12,671 nt of DNA from an uncultured Flavobacterium sp. (GTDB taxonomy: Bacteria; Bacteroidota; Bacteroidia; Flavobacteriales; Flavobacteriaceae): NCBI RefSeq assembly GCF_937876455.1, contig NZ_CALFIG010000313.1:1-12671 (forward strand), read 5' to 3'. The translations under genes were made by a program, and so were the position numbers. The notes under the pieces are model-generated. The model searched no databases. It was given only the letters and a program-made list of their open reading frames with translations, and had not been told where the DNA came from. Below, piece by piece: positions 1-6,478 of the stretch (the first letter of the stretch is position 1; every line of letters begins with the position of its first letter).

Positions 1-102
1 TTCGTCAGCAATATAAACTGGGATGCCGTGTTTCTCAAAAAAACGTGCTGCAGTAGATTTTCCACTACCAATTCCTCCAGTAAGTCCAATTACCTTAGTC
101 AT
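1..102 (-). CDS. coaE: Dephospho-CoA kinase, N-terminal part (runs off the left edge)
   Basis: CoaE phosphorylates the 3'-hydroxyl of dephospho-CoA with ATP, the last step of coenzyme A synthesis in the cytoplasm. Only the first 34 codons are in the window. They begin at the ATG at 102 and read MTKVIGLTGGIGSGKSTAAR, a P-loop typical of the family (GGIGSGKST, residues 9-17). The segment VYIADE at residues 29-34 matches the family's 'DAD' region, in which the second aspartate is the expected catalytic base (D33 here). The ATG is one nucleotide past the stop codon of the upstream glycosyltransferase gene, so the two are almost certainly cotranscribed and probably translationally coupled. The rest of the kinase, roughly 160 more residues in the family, lies outside the window. 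Identification rests on the P-loop context and the N-terminal position; confidence is high despite the short length. Confidence 0.92.
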   Translation of the reverse strand, partial: MTKVIGLTGGIGSGKSTAARFFEKHGIPVYIADE

Positions 103-103
103 A

Positions 104-1099
104 TTAGTTTTTAAAAAACAGTTTAGGAAATGCCTTTTGAGGTACTTGGTTTCTGATATGTATCGCGTAAAAAGACTGCAAAAAACCTTTTCCATAGCCA
201 AAAAACTGAATACTAGCCGCTATGATGGAATAACTTCCTATTTTAATACTTCTATTTTGAATACTAGAAACTATACCTAAACTAAAAAAGTAACTTATAT
301 AGCAAATAAGCAAATACGGAAAAGATACTACTAACAGAACTAATGATAAACAAAAACCCAATAAAAATAAAGACGGAAACCAAAACGTAAATTTAGCATA
401 TTCGGGGTACCAATTATTTAATATAGGTCTTGCTAATCCAAACTTTGTAACTTGTATGTAAAATTTATTCCAATCTATACGACGCTTATGGTATACAAAA
501 GCCGTTGTAATCAATTTTGTTTTAAACCCTAATTTCCACAATCTTATTGATAAATCAGGATCTTCTCCAGGGTGAATATTTCCAAAACCTCGAGAAGCCT
601 CAAAGGCCTTTTTAGATAAACCCATATTAAAACTTCGCGGTTGAAATTGAGTTAACTTTTCACTTCCTCCTCTAATTCCTCCAGTAGTTAAAAAAGAAGT
701 CATAGTAAAATTAATTGCTTTTTGAATAGACGAAAAACTATCTAAGGCGCTATCAGGCCCTCCGAAACAATCAACATATTCGTTTGTTAATGCTTTTTCT
801 ACTTCGGCCAAATATGTACTTGGAATAATACAATCTGAATCTAAAATAATAAAATAATCACCTTTAGCTACTTTCATTCCATAATTTCGTGAATCACCTG
901 GACCTGAATTTGTTTTATAATAGTATGATATTGTTAAAGATGTATATTTTTCTACAATAAATTTACAATCAATTGTAGAACCATCTTCAATAATAACAAC
1001 TTCATAGTCTTTTGTGTACTCCTGAATGGTTAAGCTTTGTAATAACTCATCAATCTCATCAGGTCTATTGTATACTGGAATAATTAAAGAAAAATACAT
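104..1099 (-). CDS. Membrane-anchored family 2 glycosyltransferase
   Basis: This 331-residue protein starts with the GT2 (GT-A fold) nucleotide-sugar binding pattern: SLIIPVYNRPDEI (residues 4-16), then VVIIEDGST (34-42), SGPGDSRNYG (65-74) and a metal-binding DxD motif DSD (87-89). A likely catalytic-base segment, GEDPDLSIRL (178-187), follows. After the catalytic domain come two hydrophobic stretches (about 238-280) and a weaker one (about 288-304), suggesting anchoring in the inner membrane with the catalytic domain in the cytoplasm. The family transfers a sugar from an activated nucleotide donor to a glycan or lipid; donor and acceptor cannot be told from sequence. There are no polysaccharide genes next to it. 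It is followed by coaE after 1 nt and has a likely promoter just upstream of its ATG. The family call is firm, the substrate unknown. Confidence 0.9.
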   Translation of the reverse strand: MYFSLIIPVYNRPDEIDELLQSLTIQEYTKDYEVVIIEDGSTIDCKFIVEKYTSLTISYYYKTNSGPGDSRNYGMKVAKGDYFIILDSDCIIPSTYLAEVEKALTNEYVDCFGGPDSALDSFSSIQKAINFTMTSFLTTGGIRGGSEKLTQFQPRSFNMGLSKKAFEASRGFGNIHPGEDPDLSIRLWKLGFKTKLITTAFVYHKRRIDWNKFYIQVTKFGLARPILNNWYPEYAKFTFWFPSLFLLGFCLSLVLLVVSFPYLLICYISYFFSLGIVSSIQNRSIKIGSYSIIAASIQFFGYGKGFLQSFYAIHIRNQVPQKAFPKLFFKN

Positions 1100-1111
1100 G
1101 TTATTTTTTTA

Positions 1112-1119
1112 CAAAGATA
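1112..1119 (-). promoter_or_regulatory. Probable Bacteroidota -7 promoter box for the glycosyltransferase-coaE pair
   Basis: On the minus strand this reads TATCTTTG, a full match to TAnnTTTG, ending 12 nt before the glycosyltransferase ATG. No good TTG -33 element lies about 19 nt upstream, because that position falls in the T-run of the preceding terminator. The location between a terminator and a start codon supports a promoter. The 5' leader would be only a few nucleotides. Confidence 0.5.
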
Positions 1120-1130
1120 GACAATAAAAC

Positions 1131-1160
1131 AAAAAAAAGTCCCGATTACTCGGGACTTTT
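1131..1160 (-). terminator. Rho-independent terminator of the large T9SS cargo gene
   Basis: A 10-bp inverted repeat (AAAAGTCCCG at 1135-1144 and CGGGACTTTT at 1151-1160) encloses a 6-nt loop. On the minus strand the hairpin is followed by a run of eight T, the form of an intrinsic terminator for leftward transcription. It starts 21 nt after the stop codon of the 1310-residue gene. The plus-strand orientation has only four T, and no plus-strand gene ends here. Confidence 0.9.
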
Positions 1161-1180
1161 AAATTGAATTAAATGATAAC

Positions 1181-4100
1181 TTATTGTTTAATCACTTTAA
1201 TTGTGTGTGTCATATCTTCAACAGTAATGTTTACAATGTAAGCACCGGCTGCTAAATCAGACATATTCACTTGAACATCTTTATCATTAGTCGTTTTATT
1301 GATTACTTGTTGACCTAACAAGTTCACAACCTTAACATTACTAATTGTTGATGTGTAAGATAAATTCAACACATCCTTTACAGGGTTTGGATAAGCTACG
1401 AAGCTTGATGTGTCAAATGAATTTGAACCTAAAGTAGTATCAACTGCAAAATCAAGTGTGACACCATAAGAACCACTATAACATGGTGCTGGTGGAACTT
1501 GACCTGAATCAGCTGTACCTATTCGCATTCTATGAACACCTGTAGGGGCATTTGCTGGCATCGTAAAGGAAGCATCAACTGTGTTTGGTGTCGCATTTGT
1601 ACAAGCGATACCTGTTTTTACTAACTCCCCGGCATCATCAAAATCATAATCATTATTAAAATCAATCCAAATATTAATATCATATGTATAACCTGTTTCA
1701 AAAACAAGTTGCACATTTGCATTCATACCTGGTTCAAAAGCAACTGTAGTTGCTGTATTATTAACATACATCACATCAGCAATTGTAAAAGGTGTTGTGC
1801 CTAATGTTGCACTTGTAATACCTGATCCATCATTTGATGTTGGAACAGATGCGCAATAACAACCTGTAGCAACCGTAGTGAAAGTTTGTTCTGTACAACC
1901 TGTAGCTGATCCAGCACCACTAAACGGAACTACTTTCCAATAGTATTGTGTATTAACTGTACCTGAGAATGAATATGCCGTTGAACTTACTGAAACAGCA
2001 TTAGCAATATCTGTACCACCTGAAGTTGTTCCGATAGTAACATAATATCCCGTAGCATCCGTAACAGAAGCCCATGACAATTGAGTTGCAAAATTACCAC
2101 ATGTCGTATTCGGTGTTGCAGTTAGCTGTGTAGCACACGATGGAATAACATTTGGCGTTACTTTCAATTCAAAATCATCAAATGAAACATACCAAGGACC
2201 ACCTGTTGGCTCATTAACACGTACTGCAAAATAATAGGTACCTGTAGTAGAAGGAACAAATGAACGTGTAATTTTATTGTAGGCCTGAGCGCTATATGTT
2301 GAATTATCACCTGGTACATTATAAGACGCACCTAGTTGAGTAGCTCCAGTAGAAACTTGGTTTGTATTCACAAAATAATCAACAACCCATGAATTACCAT
2401 TGTCTCCTTGCACATAAGACGAAAAATCATACGATGTTCCTGCTGTTAATTGGAAACCTGGTGTCCACATGTATTCGTTTGTAGCGGTCCATGAATCTCT
2501 AATATAATTTGTCCCTGTATTAGATGTACTCCACGTTCCATTGGTGTTTTGTGATGACCAATCTCCATTTTCTTTAAACCAACATGAAGGGAAATTTGTT
2601 GTACCAACAGTTGTTAGTCCTTCAAATCCTTCTGTCCATGGCAATGAAGTTACAGGTACACATGCAGTCATAAATGAAACAGGTCCAATCCAAGGACTAG
2701 CATCTGTTGGATTAACTGTACAAATTGCTCTTACATAAATATAATAAGTTGTTGATGGTGTTAATCCTGTTACTTGAGCAAATGTATTAGTAGTAGCCGT
2801 TCCTGCAGTTGTAGGTGCAGTAGGAGTTGTTGACACAACATATTCATAACCATTTGCAGGTGCTGTAGTTGGTGCTGTCCAAGATACATCAACTCCTGAA
2901 GAAGTTATATTAGCATATACTAATACTGATGGCTCAACACAAGTTGGTATAGCTTCCCACACCACATCGTCAATTAATAAACTATTTCCAGGGCTACCAG
3001 TATGTCTGAATGCAGGATAATCTGAATACGTACCCGCAGGCGGTGCATACATAAAATTCTGATACGTTAATGATGAAGCCGTCATAGTAGTTAATGATAC
3101 AAAAGTAGTAGCATCCATTGGATTTGTTAAATATCCGAACTCTACAATTCCTCCAACTGTAAAATTAGCTCTCATTTTAAATTTCAATCTATGTGTTCCA
3201 GCACCTAAATTTGAAACAGGCTGCATTTTAACAACAGCTAAACTAGTTGTTGAAAAAGCATACATATATAATGTATTAGGTGAAGAACTTGAACTTGAAG
3301 ACTGAGTATTTGCAGTACCACCTGTTCCTACTTTTTCCCAACAAACTGGGAAAGCTGGTGTAGTTACCGTATCAAAATTTTGTATAAAACTAGTAACTGA
3401 TGCACAAGCGGTTGTGAAAGTAGCTGATGCTGACCATGGACTATATGAGTTTGAACCGCAATTTGCTCTAACAAAAACATAATAGGTAGTGGCAGGTGTT
3501 AAGCCTGTCAATGAAGCATAAATATTTGTAGTTGCTGTTCCTGCAACTGTAGGGGTTGTATTTGTGGTAGAAACAACATATTCATAACCCGAAGCTGGTA
3601 CTGGATTTGTAGCATCCCATGAAATAGCAGCACCTGTCGATGTAATAGATGATGAAACGATATTTAACGGCTCAATACATGAAGGTGTTAACCTAATTTG
3701 AAAATTGTCCACAAAAAACTGTAAATCTGCAGCTCCATCATTTGACCCTTCAACTACTCTGTAGGCAAAACGAACTGTTTGTCCTGCATAAGCATCAAGA
3801 TCTATTATGTTAGGCGTGGCTGTTGGTCCAGGAACATTTGAATCGCCATAAGTATATAAAACAGTCCAATTTGTAGTTCCTGTTGAACTAACTAAAACTT
3901 CTACAAAGTCATCACTTTCCCAGTTTGTAACCGCTGTAGTAGCACCATAATTAGTAGCTGCAGCATCGAATTTTAATTCATATCCAGATGCTGGGATTGT
4001 ATATTCAGGTGAGATTATCCAATCATTTGCTGAAGCCAACCAAATATTATATGTAATTGCTCCTGTAGTTCCTACATTGCCAAAACCATCTTCAAACCAA

Positions 4101-5113
4101 CTATTTGATCCTGTGGTAGCAGGTCCAGCTGTTAAGTCTCCATTATCTCCTTTTATCCAACATGTATTTGGTAAAAACGTGTTAAAAGGTTCTAAAACAG
4201 GAAAAGTGGAAATTGGCGCACAAGCCGTTGTAAATGTAAAAGGTCCATTCCATGAACTATATTGATTAGAACCACAATTTGTTCTTACAAAAATGTAATA
4301 TTGTGTGATAGGTAATAAATTAGACAAGCTAGCAAAAATATTAGTTGTTGCAGTACCAGCTGCTGTTGGAGCAACATTAGAAGTTGACACCACATATTCA
4401 TAGCCAATGGCTGCTCCCGAAGAAGAAGCATCCCAAGAAACATCAGCAGTAAAAGCTGTAATATTAGCGCTTACAATATTTAACGGCGCTAAACAACTTG
4501 CTGTTGAACCTGTAGCCACCAACAGAGGTCTCGACATTGAAGTAGTACCTGTAGTAGTGGTGCATGGTGTGGTAGCTGTGTCGCTTCTATAATATACCGA
4601 ACCATTATAAGTTAATGTAGAATTAGCACATTGAACATTTTCTGTGTAATCTCCTGATGCATTTCCTGCACAAACTTCAATAATAATATTTGAAGAACCA
4701 TCCCAAACAAATGGAGTAGTTAAGGTAAATACAACACTTCCTGTCGCACTTGGCGTATAATCCGTTGGACCATAAACTAAAGTAGCTCCGGTTTCAAAGG
4801 TTGTAGTTAATGCTGTTGCAGTGGTTGATTTCATAGATATACTATATCCTTCTTGAAGTCCAGCAGTACCAATTGAAGTTACTACCCAACCAATTTCAGT
4901 AATATTACCAGCAACTAACCCTGCTGAAGATAATTCTGCAGCTGTGTACAAAAACTGAGCACGTCCCGTTTTGTAATAGTCTTGTAAAGGGCATGGATAC
5001 TCAGTAGTTCCATTAGGCGTTCCGTCATTAACCCCAACTACAACCGTCCCTGTTTGAGCAGAGAGCTGTAAAAATGTAATTAATGCAAAAAACAAAAACG
5101 TAATTTTTTTCAT
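1181..5113 (-). CDS. Large modular secreted protein with fibronectin type III repeats, GEVED-like domain and T9SS type A sorting domain
   Basis: This 1310-residue protein begins with a signal peptide (residues 1-20, ending LQLSAQ) for Sec export to the periplasm. Residues 21-206 form an N-terminal beta-rich domain I cannot name. Three tandem units follow, each an Fn3 domain (about 207-297, 479-569, 725-817) plus a beta-sandwich module resembling MAM/jelly-roll domains (about 303-477, 574-720, 822-988). A fourth Fn3-like domain (992-1082) leads to a GEVED-like domain (about 1086-1225) with the acidic motif WIDFNNDYDFDD (1149-1160). The end (1238-1310), starting FVAYPNPVKDVLNLSY and closing with TIKVIKQ, is a typical type A sorting domain, so the protein should cross the outer membrane by T9SS and be released or attached at the surface. 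No catalytic domain is visible; an adhesive or matrix role is inferred. The gene stands alone, with its own terminator. Confidence 0.93.
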   Translation of the reverse strand: MKKITFLFFALITFLQLSAQTGTVVVGVNDGTPNGTTEYPCPLQDYYKTGRAQFLYTAAELSSAGLVAGNITEIGWVVTSIGTAGLQEGYSISMKSTTATALTTTFETGATLVYGPTDYTPSATGSVVFTLTTPFVWDGSSNIIIEVCAGNASGDYTENVQCANSTLTYNGSVYYRSDTATTPCTTTTGTTSMSRPLLVATGSTASCLAPLNIVSANITAFTADVSWDASSSGAAIGYEYVVSTSNVAPTAAGTATTNIFASLSNLLPITQYYIFVRTNCGSNQYSSWNGPFTFTTACAPISTFPVLEPFNTFLPNTCWIKGDNGDLTAGPATTGSNSWFEDGFGNVGTTGAITYNIWLASANDWIISPEYTIPASGYELKFDAAATNYGATTAVTNWESDDFVEVLVSSTGTTNWTVLYTYGDSNVPGPTATPNIIDLDAYAGQTVRFAYRVVEGSNDGAADLQFFVDNFQIRLTPSCIEPLNIVSSSITSTGAAISWDATNPVPASGYEYVVSTTNTTPTVAGTATTNIYASLTGLTPATTYYVFVRANCGSNSYSPWSASATFTTACASVTSFIQNFDTVTTPAFPVCWEKVGTGGTANTQSSSSSSSPNTLYMYAFSTTSLAVVKMQPVSNLGAGTHRLKFKMRANFTVGGIVEFGYLTNPMDATTFVSLTTMTASSLTYQNFMYAPPAGTYSDYPAFRHTGSPGNSLLIDDVVWEAIPTCVEPSVLVYANITSSGVDVSWTAPTTAPANGYEYVVSTTPTAPTTAGTATTNTFAQVTGLTPSTTYYIYVRAICTVNPTDASPWIGPVSFMTACVPVTSLPWTEGFEGLTTVGTTNFPSCWFKENGDWSSQNTNGTWSTSNTGTNYIRDSWTATNEYMWTPGFQLTAGTSYDFSSYVQGDNGNSWVVDYFVNTNQVSTGATQLGASYNVPGDNSTYSAQAYNKITRSFVPSTTGTYYFAVRVNEPTGGPWYVSFDDFELKVTPNVIPSCATQLTATPNTTCGNFATQLSWASVTDATGYYVTIGTTSGGTDIANAVSVSSTAYSFSGTVNTQYYWKVVPFSGAGSATGCTEQTFTTVATGCYCASVPTSNDGSGITSATLGTTPFTIADVMYVNNTATTVAFEPGMNANVQLVFETGYTYDINIWIDFNNDYDFDDAGELVKTGIACTNATPNTVDASFTMPANAPTGVHRMRIGTADSGQVPPAPCYSGSYGVTLDFAVDTTLGSNSFDTSSFVAYPNPVKDVLNLSYTSTISNVKVVNLLGQQVINKTTNDKDVQVNMSDLAAGAYIVNITVEDMTHTIKVIKQ
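2141..4495 (-). repeat. Three tandem Fn3 plus beta-sandwich coding units
   Basis: Inside the large secreted protein gene, three similar units follow one another: 3680-4495, 2942-3679 and 2141-2941 (272, 246 and 267 residues). Each begins with a Cys-x-x-Pro segment, carries GYEYVVST and AGTATTN motifs in the Fn3 part, and closes the Fn3 part with an AC pair (TTAC or MTAC). The Fn3 halves are the most alike; the sandwich halves have diverged more. This is a coding repeat arising from domain duplication, not a DNA-level mobile or satellite repeat. Confidence 0.85.
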
Positions 5114-5136
5114 TATTTATATGTTAATTAGTTAAA

Positions 5137-5163
5137 CAAATGCTAATATAAATAAAAAATCAA
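5137..5163 (-). promoter_or_regulatory. Possible weak promoter of the large T9SS cargo gene
   Basis: On the minus strand a TTG (5161-5163) is followed by an AT-rich spacer and TAGCATTTG (5137-5145). This resembles the TTG/TAnnTTTG promoter but has one extra base inside the -7 box and a spacer of only about 15 nt. It lies in the only intergenic gap upstream of the gene, after the fabV terminator, so a promoter must be near; this exact assignment is tentative. Confidence 0.3.
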
Positions 5164-5190
5164 TAACTTTTTCATAATAAACATAAATTA

Positions 5191-5221
5191 TTAAAAAAAA
5201 ATGCCCGAACGAGTTCGGGCA
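5191..5221 (-). terminator. Rho-independent terminator downstream of fabV
   Basis: The sequence TGCCCGAAC (5202-5210) and GTTCGGGCA (5213-5221) form a strong GC-rich hairpin with a tight turn. On the minus strand it is followed directly by a run of nine T. It begins 24 nt after the fabV stop codon and separates the recN-fabV end of the block from the large secreted-protein gene. Confidence 0.92.
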
Positions 5222-5244
5222 CTTATAAAATAAATCTCTTTTCT

Positions 5245-6432
5245 TTATATACTTGGCACTTGGACCATTTCATTTGTGTCTTTTAAGTAATCAACACCTG
5301 TAAAACCAAAACCAAATAAATTTAAAAAGTCTTGCTTGTAACCTGCTAAATCTCCTATATCAGAAAGATTTTCTGTAGTAGCTTGTTTCCAAAATGCAGC
5401 TACTTTTTCTTGTACATCTGCACGCATTTCCCAATCATCAATTCGGATTCTACCTTGTTCGTCTGTAGGAATATTTTGTTCATTATATAATCTATCCGCA
5501 TACAAACGCTGCATTTGTTCAATACATCCTTCATGAATTTCTTCTTCCTTCATTATTTTATACAACAATGAAATGTATAATGGGATAACCGGTATAGCAG
5601 AACTTGCTTGTGTTACCAACGCTTTATTTACAGAAACAAAGGCTTTACCTCCAATTGACGTTAAAGAATCTGTTATTTCAAAAGCAGTAGCTTCTAAATG
5701 ATCTTTAGCTCTTCCTATAGTCCCTTTTCTATAAACCGGTTCAGTTACTTCTGGTCCTATATACGAATAAGCAACAGTCATTGCTCCCTGCGCTAGAACA
5801 CCTGCCTCTTTTAAATCATTCATCCACATCGCCCAATCTTCTCCTCCCATAACTACTACGGTATTATCAATATCTTCTTGTACAGCAGGTTCAATGGAAA
5901 CTTCTGAGACTATACCTGTATGAAAATCAACCGTTTTATTTGTAAATTTTGCTCCAATTGGTTTTAAAGTAGAACGGTGCAATACGCCTGTTGTAGGATG
6001 TAAACGCACGGGTGAAGCTAAACTATAAATAACCAAATCTACCTGACCTAAATCTTGTTTAATCAAATCAATTGTTTGTTGTTTCACTTCATTAGAAAAT
6101 GCATCTCCATTGATACTTTTGGCATATAATCCTGCTTGAGCAGCCTCTTTTTCAAATGCAGCAGAATTATACCAACCTGGAGAAGCCGTTTTTCCTTCAG
6201 TAGGGCCTTTTTCAAAAAACACACCAATTGTTGCTGCATCACAACCAAAAGCACTTGTTATTCTTGAGGCTAAACCAAATCCTGTTGAAGCACCTATTAC
6301 TAATACGTTTTTTGCTCCGTTAATTTTACCTTTTGATTTTACATATTCTATTTGATTTTTTACGTTTTGCGCACAACCTTCAGGATGAGCTGTCAAACAT
6401 ATAAATCCACGCATTCTAGGTTCAATAATCAT
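5245..6432 (-). CDS. fabV: Trans-2-enoyl-ACP (CoA) reductase, FabV type
   Basis: FabV reduces the trans-2 double bond of enoyl-ACP with NADH, the last step of each fatty-acid elongation cycle in the cytoplasm. From the ATG at 6432 the protein has 395 residues, the usual FabV length, and starts MIIEPRMRGFICLTAHPEGC, the family's N-terminus. The Rossmann motif VIGASTGFGLASR (45-57) binds the dinucleotide. The catalytic Tyr-x8-Lys pair is Y234 and K243, in the segment YRKGTIGRAK. FabV is longer than FabI (about 260 residues) and is known for intrinsic resistance to triclosan. The reading frame is open up to a possible start at 6477, but that would add 15 residues not typical of the family (MYFCIHPNN...) and begin upstream of the likely promoter box at 6467-6474, so 6432 is preferred. 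It follows recN and ends at a strong terminator. Confidence 0.96.
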   Translation of the reverse strand: MIIEPRMRGFICLTAHPEGCAQNVKNQIEYVKSKGKINGAKNVLVIGASTGFGLASRITSAFGCDAATIGVFFEKGPTEGKTASPGWYNSAAFEKEAAQAGLYAKSINGDAFSNEVKQQTIDLIKQDLGQVDLVIYSLASPVRLHPTTGVLHRSTLKPIGAKFTNKTVDFHTGIVSEVSIEPAVQEDIDNTVVVMGGEDWAMWMNDLKEAGVLAQGAMTVAYSYIGPEVTEPVYRKGTIGRAKDHLEATAFEITDSLTSIGGKAFVSVNKALVTQASSAIPVIPLYISLLYKIMKEEEIHEGCIEQMQRLYADRLYNEQNIPTDEQGRIRIDDWEMRADVQEKVAAFWKQATTENLSDIGDLAGYKQDFLNLFGFGFTGVDYLKDTNEMVQVPSI

Positions 6433-6466
6433 AATTTTTATTTTTATTTTGTTATTAGGATGTATG

Positions 6467-6474
6467 CAAAAATA
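6467..6474 (-). promoter_or_regulatory. Probable -7 promoter box for fabV
   Basis: On the minus strand this reads TATTTTTG, matching TAnnTTTG, 34 nt before the fabV ATG at 6432 and just past the recN stop codon. A clear TTG element at the right distance is not visible; that region is the 3' end of recN. No terminator separates recN from fabV, so this would add to read-through from the upstream block. Confidence 0.45.
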
Positions 6475-6478
6475 CAAA

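Noticed and set aside
23..280. 85-codon open frame on the plus strand
   Set aside because: It lies opposite the 5' end of coaE and the 3' end of the glycosyltransferase, which have clear protein motifs; its translation shows no recognisable domain.
2141..4495. Repeated DNA as a CRISPR or mobile repeat
   Set aside because: The similarity is at protein level, in frame, with units of about 250-270 residues and no short direct repeats with unique spacers or terminal inverted repeats.
2541..4592. Three plus-strand open frames (2541-2738, 4077-4265, 4407-4592)
   Set aside because: They are antisense to the repeated Fn3/sandwich gene; the coding strand is certain from its signal peptide, domains and sorting tail.
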